Positions 25,726 to 35,364 of a stretch of 64,000 nucleotides of DNA are shown here, in pieces. This DNA is from Acidobacteriota bacterium. GTDB taxonomy: Bacteria; Acidobacteriota; Blastocatellia; Pyrinomonadales; Pyrinomonadaceae. The position numbers and the translations under genes are program-made. Below the pieces are notes generated by a model. The model did no database searches and had not been told where the DNA came from. It saw only the letters and a list, made by a program, of their open reading frames with translations. Positions within the stretch are counted from its first letter, which is position 1; the number at the start of each line of letters is the position of its first letter. The DNA is taken from NCBI GenBank assembly GCA_019639175.1, contig JAHBSK010000005.1, positions 124,001 to 188,000 of the forward strand, in the 5' to 3' direction.

Positions 25726-26399
25726 TGACGCTTCCTTTGGAACCTTCTTACATCCTTGCATTGGAAACCGCCATCACCGGCGGCAGCATCAGCCTTTTGC
25801 GGGACAGCGTCGTTATTGATTCGATGGCAGGAAATGATTCTCTTTCCAGAGCAGAGGAACTTTTACCCAATATCACGTCCATTCTGGATAAAAACGGCAT
25901 ATCGCTTGACCAGATCGAGCGAATAGCCGTATCGGTCGGGCCGGGCAGCTATACCGGCATTCGCATCGGAATGGCATCGGCAATGGGCCTGAGTACGGCC
26001 ATCGACAGCAAATGCGTCGGTGTTCCGATCCTTTATGCGATGACGCTGTTGGCTGACAAAGGCTCCAAACGTTGCCTGACAGCCGTTCCTGTCGGTCGCG
26101 GAGACACCGCATATCAGCTTTTCATGCTTGACGATGATCGCGGGCTGCGGCCGCTTGATGCTCCCGGAATAGCGGCAAATGCGGATTTCGACAATATCGT
26201 CGCCTGCCTTGAACCGGACTGTGTGATCGTCCATGGCCAAATTCACGGACTGTTGGGCGATCTGTCGGGAATGAAACTCATTCTCACGGGAAATGATCTG
26301 GCAAGCCTGATAGGGCGTGCGTCAGGAGACGATTGGATCCCACACGACCTCGTTCCCATATATCTTTTGAACAAAAACCGCAACAATGGTCTTTTCTGA
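25725..26399 (+). CDS. tsaB: tRNA threonylcarbamoyladenosine biosynthesis protein TsaB
   Basis: 224 aa, normal length. The actin-like ATPase fold begins ILALETAITGGSISLL, followed by VSVGPGSYTGIRIGMASAMGLS, the TsaB signature. TsaB pairs with TsaD and TsaE to make t6A37 in ANN-reading tRNAs. Its start codon shares bases with the upstream stop (TAATG), so it is translationally coupled to the nucleotidyltransferase-like gene, and rimI follows at once. tsaB-rimI is a widely conserved pair. Confidence 0.95.
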   Translation: MTLPLEPSYILALETAITGGSISLLRDSVVIDSMAGNDSLSRAEELLPNITSILDKNGISLDQIERIAVSVGPGSYTGIRIGMASAMGLSTAIDSKCVGVPILYAMTLLADKGSKRCLTAVPVGRGDTAYQLFMLDDDRGLRPLDAPGIAANADFDNIVACLEPDCVIVHGQIHGLLGDLSGMKLILTGNDLASLIGRASGDDWIPHDLVPIYLLNKNRNNGLF

Positions 26400-26903
26400 G
26401 TGCTTCTTATGCAAGTTTTTACCGTCGAGGACGCTGCGAAAAGCGACATTGCCGCCGTTATGGAAATTGCGGAATTATGCGGCCTGAGTCACTGGTCCAA
26501 ACGCGACCTGACCGAAGAAATAGAGATGGAAAAGGCGATCTTTCTTCGGCTGATGGATAAGAACGGCTCGTGTGTCGGCTTTGTTTTGGGGCGTGTCGTC
26601 CCGGGAGCCATCAGGGATTGGGACGCGGACCTCTACAATATCGGGGTAATTCCACATGAGAGAAGAAAAGGCGGCGGCGAGCTGCTGTTGGCGGAATTTG
26701 TCCGCCGGTCTCATAAACTTGGGGCCAAAAACGTGTGGCTGGATGTAAGAGTGTCCAATGCATCCGCGATAGATTTTTATTCAAAATTCGGCTTCGTCAA
26801 CGAAGGGAGGCGCAAAAATTTTTATCGTACTCCAACCGAGGACGCACTTTTGATGAGCCTCAAGATAACCGCACGGCACCGGCAGCCCCTGAAAGATACA
26901 TGA
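26400..26903 (+). CDS. rimI: Ribosomal protein S18 alanine N-acetyltransferase (RimI-like)
   Basis: 167 aa GNAT enzyme: IGVIPHERRKGGGELLLAEFVRRS is the acetyl-CoA binding R/Q-x-x-G-x-G/A loop (RRKGGG) and LDVRVSNASAIDFYSKFGFVNEGRRKNFY is the RimI-type C-terminal motif. It acetylates the N-terminal residue of S18. The GTG at 26400 directly follows the tsaB stop; ATG 26409 is an equally good start and matches the usual N-terminus slightly better. No clear ribosome-binding site for either. Confidence 0.9.
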   Translation: MLLMQVFTVEDAAKSDIAAVMEIAELCGLSHWSKRDLTEEIEMEKAIFLRLMDKNGSCVGFVLGRVVPGAIRDWDADLYNIGVIPHERRKGGGELLLAEFVRRSHKLGAKNVWLDVRVSNASAIDFYSKFGFVNEGRRKNFYRTPTEDALLMSLKITARHRQPLKDT

Positions 26904-27022
26904 AATTAACAGCTTGAAAAATATATGCCTTTTAAGATAAAATTCAGATTACACTCAATGCTTTTTGACCCGCTCATCTTGCCATGAGTGTATAAACTTG
27001 AAAAAGTGAGGAACAAGACCTT

Positions 27023-27253
27023 ATGGACCTGCAAACACCTGATCCGGTGCGTGACGAACTGCTGAAAAACAACCCTGCGTTTCGTGATATGGTACACAAA
27101 CACCAGAACTATGAACAACGCCTAACTGAACTTGCAAGCCTTACATATCCAAGCGATGACGAACAGCTTGAGGAATCCACACTTAAAAAGAAGAAATTGA
27201 TGTTGAAAGATGAGATCTATGCAATGATGCATGATTTCTCGGTATCACATTAG
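27023..27253 (+). CDS. Small DUF465 (YdcH-like) protein
   Basis: 76 aa, charged and mostly helical: DELLKNNPAFRDMVHKHQNYEQRLTELAS, then TLKKKKLMLKDEIYAMM. The HxxYExRLxEL pattern and the KKxxLKDEIxxMM end are the DUF465/YdcH signature, a short coiled-coil protein of unknown function in many Gram-negatives. GTGAGGAA at 27006-27013 serves as ribosome-binding region. It is followed by a hairpin terminator and appears monocistronic. Confidence 0.85.
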   Translation: MDLQTPDPVRDELLKNNPAFRDMVHKHQNYEQRLTELASLTYPSDDEQLEESTLKKKKLMLKDEIYAMMHDFSVSH

Positions 27254-27271
27254 AATGTTCATCACTATTGT

Positions 27272-27306
27272 AAAAGGGCTGTCCGGCAATATTCGGCGGC
27301 CCTTTT
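27272..27306. terminator. Bidirectional rho-independent terminator
   Basis: AAAAGGGC (27272-27279) pairs with GCCCTTTT (27299-27306), extended inward by four further pairs including two G-U. The plus strand ends in TTTT after the stem; the minus strand also gets a U run from the AAAA. It sits between the DUF465 gene (plus) and the convergent beta-propeller gene, whose stop overlaps the last base. Confidence 0.8.
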
Positions 27307-28505
27307 CAGTTTGCCGCGGCTTCCTGGCCGCCGCACCGTCCTTCGCTGAAAAAGGTAATAGAGGATAATAACGGTACGGCCAGCAAGCCGTTCCCGGGCA
27401 AAATAACGGGGCCGGCAAGTGTCATGTTCTCTCCGAGCGGCAGACGATTGACGACGGCTCCTCGGGAGCGATCTATCGCAAACACCTCATCATCACCGAT
27501 CCCGGACACGAAGATCGCGTTTTCCGCAATAGCGGCTGGAATGATGACACGGTTCGGCACGCGCCGTCGCCATATCACATCTCCCGATCCGGCTGACAGT
27601 TTATAAACAAAATTATCCAAAGAGGTCAGATATATCTCATCCTTTGAAACACCGATGCCTGTAACGGCGGCACCGGCCTTGAACTTCCACGAAGGCCTTC
27701 CTTCAGATGAAGCGACCCTGCTGACCCCGCCGCCGTTGTCAGAAACGAATATGCCATGTTCCGTGTCGGCGGCAATGCTTCTGATGTCCCTGCCCAAACT
27801 CCCCTGGGCAATTATTTTTCTTTCTGAAAGGGAAATACTTGAAAATATGCCCGATCTGTTGACCATCCACAACACACCGCCGGAAACCGTAGTATGGAAC
27901 GGCCCTTCAACAGGTATCGCGATCCTCCAAACAGGTTCCTGAGAAGCCGCTGACATTAAAATGACCGAACCATCGTCTCCCACAATGACAAGGCCTTCGT
28001 CCGACACGGCAAGGTGGAAACGGTCGGCAGACGATAGGGAAATGCTCCTTGACGGAAGGCCAGTTACGGGATTTATCTCCCGCAGTTGTGACGTTTTTTT
28101 ATCGTTAGTGTCAGTGCCGCCGGAATTCGTCACGAAAAAAATGCGTTCGCTCCATTGCAAAAGGTTCGAGGCCGTCGTCCCTCCCAATTCGGCTTTCCAC
28201 GCCAGTGTCCGCGAGCCGACATCAACGGCGTTGACCGTCCCGGCATCATCCGTAAAAATGACGGTGTCCCCAACCGCAAGCAGTTCTCCGCTTATCGGCC
28301 TTTCAAGCGTAAAAACACCGCAGGCCGCGAACGGATTCCCCGCCTCGCCAAGAGCCGGCTGTTCCTGCGCATCCGCCCTAAATGTCGTGACGGCAAGAAC
28401 CACCGACAATTGAAGCAGCCCGGCCATCGTAACCAAAAATATTTTTTCTATCGGCTCAAACATCCCGTATATCGTCATATTTACCGTGGACGCAGGCCGA
28501 TTCAT
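27306..28505 (-). CDS. PQQ-like beta-propeller repeat protein
   Basis: 399 aa. An N-terminal hydrophobic helix (~22-41, FLVTMAGLLQLSVVLAVTTF) precedes ADAQEQ, probably a signal peptide; the true start may be an internal Met (10 or 15). The rest is built from ~40-residue WD/PQQ-like blades (VIFTDDAGTVNAVDVGSRTLAWKAELGG, EIYLTSLDNFVYKLSAGSGDVIWRRRVPN, IFVSGIGDDEVFAIDRSRGAVVNRL). Relatives include BamB and assorted periplasmic propellers without enzyme activity. The last residues GRCGGQEAAAN are not blade-like. Divergent from ssb, convergent with DUF465; function unknown. Confidence 0.85.
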   Translation of the reverse strand: MNRPASTVNMTIYGMFEPIEKIFLVTMAGLLQLSVVLAVTTFRADAQEQPALGEAGNPFAACGVFTLERPISGELLAVGDTVIFTDDAGTVNAVDVGSRTLAWKAELGGTTASNLLQWSERIFFVTNSGGTDTNDKKTSQLREINPVTGLPSRSISLSSADRFHLAVSDEGLVIVGDDGSVILMSAASQEPVWRIAIPVEGPFHTTVSGGVLWMVNRSGIFSSISLSERKIIAQGSLGRDIRSIAADTEHGIFVSDNGGGVSRVASSEGRPSWKFKAGAAVTGIGVSKDEIYLTSLDNFVYKLSAGSGDVIWRRRVPNRVIIPAAIAENAIFVSGIGDDEVFAIDRSRGAVVNRLPLGENMTLAGPVILPGNGLLAVPLLSSITFFSEGRCGGQEAAAN

Positions 28506-28516
28506 TAAGCAGCAAC

Positions 28517-28546
28517 TTGACCACCATATATTGATGAATGTAACAT
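28517..28546 (+). promoter_or_regulatory. Possible ssb promoter
   Basis: TTGACC (28517-28522), an 18-nt spacer and TAACAT (28541-28546) lie 35 nt before the ssb start, which has AGGAG at 28573-28577. The -10 matches the consensus at four of six positions. Weak but well placed. Confidence 0.35.
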
Positions 28547-28580
28547 CCCCTAAAGTTTACAAGATAAATTTCAGGAGCCT

Positions 28581-29039
28581 ATGTCATTTAACAAGATTAT
28601 CATTGTAGGGAATTTGGGACGAGACCCGGAGCTTCGATATACACCGCAGGGCGTCGCCGTTTGCGATCTTTCTGTTGCCACGACCGAACGCAAACGTGAC
28701 AAATCAGGTGAATATCAGGATGTGACGACATGGTTCAGGGTCACGTTATGGCGTCAGCAGGCGGAAAATGCCGCGAAATATCTGGCAAAAGGACGCCAGG
28801 TCTATATCGAAGGGCGTCTGAGCGTGGGCGAATGGACGGACCGCGACGGAAATAACCGCTATACGCTTGAGGTGCAGGCCTCGGACATGCACTTTATCGG
28901 CAGCCGTGGAGATGCTCAGGCTTCGTCGGGTGATGAACCTGAATTTGCAGGCCCTGCGTCGAGTTCGGCGGCATCAGGCTCTGCCGGACAATCAGGCTCG
29001 GCCCCATCCGCTGCGGTCGATGACGATATTCCGTTCTAA
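28581..29039 (+). CDS. ssb: Single-stranded DNA-binding protein
   Basis: 152 aa. OB-fold at ~1-110 starts FNKIIIVGNLGRDPELRYTPQG and includes TTWFRVTLWRQQAENAAKYLAKGRQVYIEGRL. A Ser/Ala/Gly-rich linker follows and the protein ends with the acidic tip DDDIPF, which recruits partner repair and replication proteins. It acts in replication, recombination and repair. Good ribosome-binding site AGGAG. Divergent from the propeller gene; no terminator with a U-run on its own strand is obvious. Confidence 0.97.
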   Translation: MSFNKIIIVGNLGRDPELRYTPQGVAVCDLSVATTERKRDKSGEYQDVTTWFRVTLWRQQAENAAKYLAKGRQVYIEGRLSVGEWTDRDGNNRYTLEVQASDMHFIGSRGDAQASSGDEPEFAGPASSSAASGSAGQSGSAPSAAVDDDIPF

Positions 29040-29060
29040 ACGGGCAGCGAGAATATACAC

Positions 29061-29098
29061 AAAAAGCCTGAGCATTGGCCGCATGTCATTGCTCAGGC
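29061..29098 (-). terminator. Rho-independent terminator of accA-dnaE
   Basis: GCCTGAGCA (29066-29074) and TGCTCAGGC (29090-29098) form a perfect 9-bp stem. On the minus strand the stem is followed by five U residues (29065-29061), as expected of a terminator for the leftward dnaE-accA operon, whose last stop is at 29108. Confidence 0.85.
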
Positions 29099-29107
29099 CG
29101 CATACCG

Positions 29108-29950
29108 TCAAACCCACATTCCCATTTTTCGGAATTTTTCATATCTGCGCCTGACCAGTTCATTCGGCGGTTCTTTTGACAGCTCGGCCAAATGGCGTAT
29201 GAGCGTGGCGGAAAGAACATTTCCAATTTCTGTAAAATTACTTTCGTCTGTCTGATCTGCAGCCTCAGCGGAAACAGACCATGATGTCGGCTCAGGTATC
29301 ACCTCGTCGATCAGCCCAAATCCGTTCAGGTCTTTTGCCGTGAGTCTCAGGCTTCCGGCTGCAGTTGACGCCTGTGCCGCGTCCTTCCACAGAATGGCAG
29401 CGCAGCCCTCAGGCGAGATCACCGAATAGACCGCATTTTCCATCATCAATATGCGGTCGCCGATGCCGATAGCCAAAGCTCCGCCTGAACCGCCTTCGCC
29501 AACGACAACAACCACTATCGGAACCTTTAACCGTGCCATTTCGCGCAGATTGAACGCTATAGCTTCGGCCTGTCCGCGTTCCTCTGCGTCAATTCCGGGA
29601 TATGCTCCCGGCGTGTCGATGAAAGTCACGATAGGCCTTGAAAACTTTTCGGCCAGCTTCATCACGCGAAGAGCTTTCCGATAGCCTTCCGGTTTCGGCA
29701 TCCCGAAATTCCGTTTTTGGCGCTGTTTGGTGTCGCGTCCTTTCTGCTGCCCGATAACGGCAACCTCCATGTCACCAAGCCTGGCAAAACCGCTAACCAT
29801 AGCGGCATCGTCGCCAAACCTGCGGTCACCGTGGATCTCAACAAAATCCGAAAAGACATTGGAAAATATATCCAACGCATACGGCCTTTCCGGATGGCGT
29901 GCATTCAGAACACGTTCAAAAGCTGTGTTTGCTGCGTCATTCATAAACAA
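29108..29950 (-). CDS. accA: Acetyl-CoA carboxylase carboxyltransferase subunit alpha
   Basis: 280 aa, shorter than the ~319 aa E. coli protein because the N-terminal helical region is trimmed. Conserved core: [77 protein letters not shown] and [35 protein letters not shown], the oxyanion and biotin-binding regions. It makes malonyl-CoA together with AccD and biotinylated AccB (none in the window). It is 4 nt downstream of dnaE, a gene order also found in enterobacteria. Confidence 0.97.
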   Translation of the reverse strand: MFMNDAANTAFERVLNARHPERPYALDIFSNVFSDFVEIHGDRRFGDDAAMVSGFARLGDMEVAVIGQQKGRDTKQRQKRNFGMPKPEGYRKALRVMKLAEKFSRPIVTFIDTPGAYPGIDAEERGQAEAIAFNLREMARLKVPIVVVVVGEGGSGGALAIGIGDRILMMENAVYSVISPEGCAAILWKDAAQASTAAGSLRLTAKDLNGFGLIDEVIPEPTSWSVSAEAADQTDESNFTEIGNVLSATLIRHLAELSKEPPNELVRRRYEKFRKMGMWV

Positions 29951-29954
29951 TTAC

Positions 29955-32900
29955 CTAGTAATCCCATTCTACCGCGCATCCGCGTTCTTTCAGAGCCTTC
30001 TCAACGTTTCTCGCTCCTTCTATCCTCAGAGGAATTGATCTGACCTTCAGATCGAGGTCGTTAACGTTCAAATTCATGAACACCTCACAGCGGCCGCTGC
30101 TCGCGCTCAATATCGAATAGACCTCCTCAATAAATGTCTGGTCAACACCTTTTCGTGGAAAGGTTATTGTCACAGAACGCGCGTTTCTGGAGACCGACTC
30201 GGTCAATGATGTCACATCGTTGACGATGAGCGTCGGTTCCTGCCCGTCGGAAGTTTCCGCGCGTCCTTCCACGATCAAAAGGGCGTCATTTTCAAGCAGC
30301 GAAGAGAATTTGTTGAATGCCTCGCTCCACATCAGGCATTTAAGGCCGGTCGATTGATCCTCTATGCGAAACTGTGCAAAACGATTGCCTTTTTTACTCC
30401 AGCGCGCCTGAAAATCAGATACGATGCCGGCGAGGCGGAGCTGTCCACCGCTTTTTATATCTCCCAGATCGGCAAAATTCACAATGCCCATTCGCTTAAG
30501 TATCTCTGAGTAATCATCCAGCGGATGCGCGGAAAGATAAAAGCCGAACGAAGCCTTTTCGTGAGACGAAAGCTGCGCCACGCTCCACGGCTCAACCGTC
30601 GGAAGCATATTCGCATCTTCATTTGCGGCTGACCCATTGTCGCCGAAAAGTCCCGTTTGCCCTGTCATGCGGTCTTTCCATGCGGTCTGGCCAAAGGCAA
30701 TGGCCGCGTCTATCGCGGCAAAATTTGACGCCCGCCATTGCGTCAGAGAAGTGCCATCAGGCCGGAGCGAATCGAAAGCACCTGCGCCGACCAGGCTTTC
30801 AAGGTTTCTGCGGTTCACCGCTCCCTGATCGACACGTGATGCCAGATCGAAGATCGATGAGAACGCCCCGTCTGTTTTCCTGGCCTCGATAATTGCGTGT
30901 GCCGAACTTGCCCCCAGGCCTTTTATCGCGGAAAGGCCATATCTTACCGAATTGTGCGATGGAGTGAAGCCTTCGTCGCTTTCGTTCACATCCGGCGGAA
31001 GAAGTTCCAGGCCGATAGATTTTAACTCATTGGAATATTTATAGACCTTGGCACTGTCACCGGCTTCGTGTGACAGCACGGCGGAATAGAAGAACGCGGG
31101 GTAATGTGCTTTTAAATACGCCGTCTGAAACGCCAGATAGGCATACGCGATACTGTGGCTGCGGTTAAAACCATAGTCCGCGAACTGCGCCATCAGCTTG
31201 AATATCTCATCCGCTTTTTGTTTCGGGATGCCGCGTTCAACGGCCCCGTCAACGAACTTTCTTTCGTGAGGGAGCATCTCTTCGGGCTTCTTTTTACCCA
31301 TTGCCCGGCGCATCATGTCGGCCTCGCCGAGCGTGTATCCGGCCAGTTCCTGCGCGAGCTGCATTATCTGTTCCTGATAGACAAGAACGCCGTAGGTATT
31401 CTTCAGGATGCCTTCCATCTGTGGGACAAGATATTCAACTTTTTTCTCGCCCCGATGACGAAGAATAAAATCCTCGACCATTCCGCCATCAAGCGGACCC
31501 GGACGATAAAGAGCATTCAATGCCGCCAGATCTTCAAGCTCACGAGGTTTTAGCCGACGGCAGATGTCCTGCATTCCCGACGATTCAAATTGGAATACCG
31601 CGTCGGTCTTGCCGTCGCCGAATATTTCCATCGTCTTTTCGTCACGAAGCGAGACCGTTCCCCAATCGATCTCGATGCCTGCCTTTTCCTTTAGGGCCGT
31701 CAGACAATCCGTGATGATCGTCAATGTCGTCAGCCCGAGAAAGTCCATCTTGAGCATACCGACCTTTTCCAGATCGCCCATCGGATATTGACTCGTCAAT
31801 TCGTTTTTGGCGGAGATCGCAACAGGAACCAGTTCGTGAAGCCGACGTGGAGAAATAACGACACCGGCAGCGTGAACGGAAGTGTGGCGGGCACAGCCTT
31901 CCACCTTGAGAGCAAGTTCTATCAGGTCATTGACCGACGTATCGGCATCCATCGCGGCAACCAGTTCAGGGACCTGTTTCATCGCCTGCGAAATGCTTAT
32001 ATTCCTGCCGCGAAACGGCGGCGGGATCATTTTCGCTATCTTTTCGACATTGCCCAAAGGAATGTTCAAAGCACGTCCGACGTCCTTGATCGCGGCCTTG
32101 GACGCCATTGTTCCAAAGGTTATGATCTGACAGACCGAATCACGGCCATAAAGCTCCGATACGTGATTTATCACCTCGCCTCGGCCGCGAATGCAGAAAT
32201 CAATGTCGATGTCGGGCATCGAGATACGTTCTGGATTCAAAAATCGCTCAAAGAACAGATCGTACTGGATCGGATCGATGCCCGTAATGCCCATGCAATA
32301 CGCGACCAGCGAACCGGCCGCCGAACCTCGGCCCGGGCCGACGGGAATATCACGCTCTTTCGCATATTTAATGAACTCCCAAACGATCAGGAAGTATCCC
32401 GCATATCCCATTCGCTCAATGACGGAGATCTCCAGTTCCAGCCTGTCATTATATGACTCAAGCGGATATTTAAGATCACCGCCGGCTTCCATCGGCTCAA
32501 GAACGGTCTTTTTTATCTCGGCAAATCCGTCATAGATGACCTTGCGGAAATACTCATTTTCGGTGGAACAGCCTGATGCGGGCGGAATCGGGAACGTCGG
32601 CAATGTAAGATTGGTGCCGGAGACCGACAGTTCAACGCTGCACCGTTCGGCAATGGAAACCGTGTTCGTCAGGGCCTCCGGCAGATCGGCGAACAGGCCC
32701 CACATTTCCTCGGCGCTTCGCAAATAATAGGATTCATTCGGAAGCCGCGAACGGCTTGGGTCGTTCATCGTCTTGCCCTCGCCTATGCAAAGCAAGACCT
32801 CGTGCGCTCTGGCGTCTTCCTGCCGCAGATAATGAACATTGTTCGTGGCAACGAGGCCTATGCCCAGTTTCCGGCCCATTTCCACATGTTTCTCGATTAT

Positions 32901-33488
32901 CTCTTTTGTGTTTTGAAGGCCATGATCCTCGATCTCAAGGAAAAAGTTCTGCGGTCCGTAGATCTCCAAAAATTGCTCGGCAACCTCATAGGCCCGTTTG
33001 TCATTTCCGTATTCAAAATGATGCCAGACCGCTCCGCCGACACCGCCGGAAAGACAGATCACACCGGCCTTTTTTTCGTTCAAAAGCTCTCTGTCAACAC
33101 GCGCCCGCTGATGATGAAGGCCCTCAGTAAAAGCCTTCGATGAGACCTCGACCAGGTTGTGATATCCCTCTAAATTCTCGGCAAGCAGGACCAGCGGATA
33201 AAAGGCACGTTCACCGGCTTCGACCGCCGACGAGCGATCAAAACGGCTGCCGGTGACATAAACTGCTTCGTATCCGATGATCGGATGGAGTCCGGCGCCT
33301 TTCATTTCCTTGTAAAATGAAATGGCCCCGTACATATTCCCCTGATCGGTCACGGAACAGCTTGCCATTCCCAATTCCGACAGGCGGCGAGAGAGTTGTT
33401 TGAGTTGGATTGTGCTTTGTAAAAGGCTATAATCCGAATGCAAATGCAGGTGAACGAAATCGCGGTCTTTGAACTTCGGTTGTTCCAT
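29955..33488 (-). CDS. dnaE: DNA polymerase III subunit alpha
   Basis: 1177 aa DnaE1-type replicase. Order of domains: N-terminal PHP (FVHLHLHSDYSLLQSTIQLKQL), polymerase palm with VGPGRGSAAGSLVAYCMGI and MPDIDIDFCIRGR carrying the metal-binding aspartates, fingers (VLVYQEQIMQLAQELAGYTLGEADMMRRAMGKKKPEEM), helix-hairpin-helix, and the OB fold near the C-terminus (RLAGIVSDFQARWSKKGNRFAQFRIEDQ). No intein or frame break. Its start codon is only 14 nt from the divergent miaB start. Confidence 0.98.
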   Translation of the reverse strand: MEQPKFKDRDFVHLHLHSDYSLLQSTIQLKQLSRRLSELGMASCSVTDQGNMYGAISFYKEMKGAGLHPIIGYEAVYVTGSRFDRSSAVEAGERAFYPLVLLAENLEGYHNLVEVSSKAFTEGLHHQRARVDRELLNEKKAGVICLSGGVGGAVWHHFEYGNDKRAYEVAEQFLEIYGPQNFFLEIEDHGLQNTKEIIEKHVEMGRKLGIGLVATNNVHYLRQEDARAHEVLLCIGEGKTMNDPSRSRLPNESYYLRSAEEMWGLFADLPEALTNTVSIAERCSVELSVSGTNLTLPTFPIPPASGCSTENEYFRKVIYDGFAEIKKTVLEPMEAGGDLKYPLESYNDRLELEISVIERMGYAGYFLIVWEFIKYAKERDIPVGPGRGSAAGSLVAYCMGITGIDPIQYDLFFERFLNPERISMPDIDIDFCIRGRGEVINHVSELYGRDSVCQIITFGTMASKAAIKDVGRALNIPLGNVEKIAKMIPPPFRGRNISISQAMKQVPELVAAMDADTSVNDLIELALKVEGCARHTSVHAAGVVISPRRLHELVPVAISAKNELTSQYPMGDLEKVGMLKMDFLGLTTLTIITDCLTALKEKAGIEIDWGTVSLRDEKTMEIFGDGKTDAVFQFESSGMQDICRRLKPRELEDLAALNALYRPGPLDGGMVEDFILRHRGEKKVEYLVPQMEGILKNTYGVLVYQEQIMQLAQELAGYTLGEADMMRRAMGKKKPEEMLPHERKFVDGAVERGIPKQKADEIFKLMAQFADYGFNRSHSIAYAYLAFQTAYLKAHYPAFFYSAVLSHEAGDSAKVYKYSNELKSIGLELLPPDVNESDEGFTPSHNSVRYGLSAIKGLGASSAHAIIEARKTDGAFSSIFDLASRVDQGAVNRRNLESLVGAGAFDSLRPDGTSLTQWRASNFAAIDAAIAFGQTAWKDRMTGQTGLFGDNGSAANEDANMLPTVEPWSVAQLSSHEKASFGFYLSAHPLDDYSEILKRMGIVNFADLGDIKSGGQLRLAGIVSDFQARWSKKGNRFAQFRIEDQSTGLKCLMWSEAFNKFSSLLENDALLIVEGRAETSDGQEPTLIVNDVTSLTESVSRNARSVTITFPRKGVDQTFIEEVYSILSASSGRCEVFMNLNVNDLDLKVRSIPLRIEGARNVEKALKERGCAVEWDY

Positions 33489-33502
33489 GTTTTCTGTTGG
33501 CT

Positions 33503-34831
33503 ATGAAAAAAGTGTACATCGAAACTTTCGGCTGTCAAATGAATGTCTCTGATTCGGAGCGTGTGGCAAGCACGCTTGCCGAAAAAGGTTACAAACTCAC
33601 CGACAACGAAAAGACCGCCGATATCATAGTCATCAACACTTGTTCGGTCAGGGAAAAAGCCGAGCAGAAGCTATATACCCAGATAGGAAGGATAAGAAAG
33701 GGCCGCAGCGAAAAGCCTGTTATCGGTGTGATGGGCTGTGTCGCACAATTAGAGGGCGAAACGCTTTTTAACAAGATAAACGGTGTCGATTTTGTATTGG
33801 GCACGCGCGCCGTCGGACGAATACACACTGCCATTGAAAAGGTGATGGCGGAAGGTTCCGGCCACACCGACCTTGGCGAAAGGGAACCGGACTATGACTG
33901 GTCGGTGTCCGATGCCCAACGCCATTCGCCGTATGTCGCGTTCGTGCCGATCATTGAGGGCTGCAATAAGTTTTGCACCTACTGCATTGTTCCCTTCGCC
34001 CGCGGCAGGGAAGTCAGCCTTTCAGGCTCTGAAATAATCCGTCAGGTTCTTGAACTGCGTCGGCAAGGTGTCAAAGAGATCCATCTCATCGGCCAAAATG
34101 TGAACAGTTATAAGCCAAAAACGGATTCCGGCCTTGAGGATTTTAAAGGATCGACATATTTTTCACGGCTTTTGCGTGCCGTGGCCGCTACAGGCATCGA
34201 GCGAATAAAGTTCACAACGTCGTTCCCGAGGGATTTTCACCCTGATATCGTTGATGCAATGGATGAGAACGAAAATCTCTGCAACTGGGTTCATCTTCCT
34301 GTCCAATCCGGCAGCAACAAGGTGCTTAAGGACATGCGCCGGCTCCACACGATAGAACGCTACTTTGAACGTATCGACAAAATAAAGGCATCAGGCCGCG
34401 ACATTGCCCTGACCACAGATATAATCGTCGGCTTTCCCGGCGAGACCGACAAGGATTTCCGGGACACCGTAAAAATGGCGGAATACTGCGAATTTGACTC
34501 TGCTTATATATTCAAATATTCGCCGAGGCCCGGAACACCGGCTTACGAAATGGATGACGACGTCCCGGCAGAGGTGAAAACCGAACGTTTCAGAGAGTTG
34601 GAGAGAGTGCAAAAGTCCATTCAAACCAGACACTTACAGCGTTATCTTAATAAAACGCTTAAAGTTTTGGCGGAAAAGGTCTCCGCAAAATCCGATGAGG
34701 ATATTTCCGGACATTCAACTTGTCACAAGGTTGTGAATTTTCGGGGAAGTAATGTTATTCTTGGAAACATCGTCGATGTCCGGATAACCGAGATAAAGGC
34801 CAATTCACTTTACGGAGAGGTTTGCAGTTAA
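33503..34831 (+). CDS. miaB: tRNA-2-methylthio-N6-dimethylallyladenosine synthase MiaB
   Basis: About 442 aa from ATG 33503 (MKKVYIETFGCQMNVSDSERV); a TTG two codons upstream is less likely. The N-terminal methylthiotransferase domain has three cluster cysteines (FGCQMN, INTCSVR, VMGCVAQ), the radical-SAM domain has CNKFCTYCIVPFARGRE (CxxxCxxC), and the C-terminal TRAM domain follows. It adds the 2-methylthio group to i6A37 of tRNA using two 4Fe-4S clusters. It sits divergent to dnaE and 3 nt upstream of the bifunctional nuclease gene. Confidence 0.97.
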   Translation: MKKVYIETFGCQMNVSDSERVASTLAEKGYKLTDNEKTADIIVINTCSVREKAEQKLYTQIGRIRKGRSEKPVIGVMGCVAQLEGETLFNKINGVDFVLGTRAVGRIHTAIEKVMAEGSGHTDLGEREPDYDWSVSDAQRHSPYVAFVPIIEGCNKFCTYCIVPFARGREVSLSGSEIIRQVLELRRQGVKEIHLIGQNVNSYKPKTDSGLEDFKGSTYFSRLLRAVAATGIERIKFTTSFPRDFHPDIVDAMDENENLCNWVHLPVQSGSNKVLKDMRRLHTIERYFERIDKIKASGRDIALTTDIIVGFPGETDKDFRDTVKMAEYCEFDSAYIFKYSPRPGTPAYEMDDDVPAEVKTERFRELERVQKSIQTRHLQRYLNKTLKVLAEKVSAKSDEDISGHSTCHKVVNFRGSNVILGNIVDVRITEIKANSLYGEVCS

Positions 34832-34834
34832 AAA

Positions 34835-35326
34835 GTGAGCGAAGATACCCAATTGGTCGAGATGCGAATAGGCGCCCTGATAATGGACCCTAACACCAAT
34901 TCGCCCATCGTTGTCCTTAAGGGCATTGATTCGGAGACGGTGCTGCCCATTTGGGTCGGTGCGTTTGAGGCGAACGCCATAGCGCTTGAAATAGAAAAGA
35001 TCGTTCCTCAGCGTCCGATGACGCACGACCTGCTCAGAAACGTCATCCTGGAATGCGGATTAAGATCCAACAGGGTCATTGTGACCGATCTGTTGGAAAA
35101 TACTTTCTACGCATCTATCGAATTAAGCGACGCCAACGGCGATCCCGTCGTATTGGACGCTCGTCCTTCGGATGCAATAGCTCTGGCGTTAAGGCTCGAT
35201 TGCCCCATTTTTGTTGATAGGAACGTGCTTGAGCTTTCTGCCGCGAACCAGTCCGACGAAGGAGATCATTCGTCAGACGATGAAAGCGACCTTCCCGCCG
35301 AAGAGTGGCCGGAGGTTATCGGGTAG
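34835..35326 (+). CDS. Bifunctional nuclease family protein (DUF151)
   Basis: 163 aa from GTG 34835. The DUF151 core is complete: PIVVLKGIDSETVLPIWVGAFEANAIALEIE, RPMTHDLLRNVILECG, then VVLDARPSDAIALALRLDCPIFVDRNVLE. The C-terminal ~30 residues are acidic (SDEGDHSSDDESDLPAEEW). Members have DNase/RNase activity in plants and occur in many deep-branching bacteria, usually with unassigned roles. The 3-nt spacing to miaB suggests one transcript. No catalytic motif is firmly established. Confidence 0.93.
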   Translation: MSEDTQLVEMRIGALIMDPNTNSPIVVLKGIDSETVLPIWVGAFEANAIALEIEKIVPQRPMTHDLLRNVILECGLRSNRVIVTDLLENTFYASIELSDANGDPVVLDARPSDAIALALRLDCPIFVDRNVLELSAANQSDEGDHSSDDESDLPAEEWPEVIG

Positions 35327-35364
35327 CCAATCTAGTAAAGATATCTGTTCCCGTTTAAGATCAA

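Noticed and set aside
29955..33488. Intein or frameshift in dnaE
   Set aside because: The reading frame is continuous, of normal length, with conserved blocks in the usual order.
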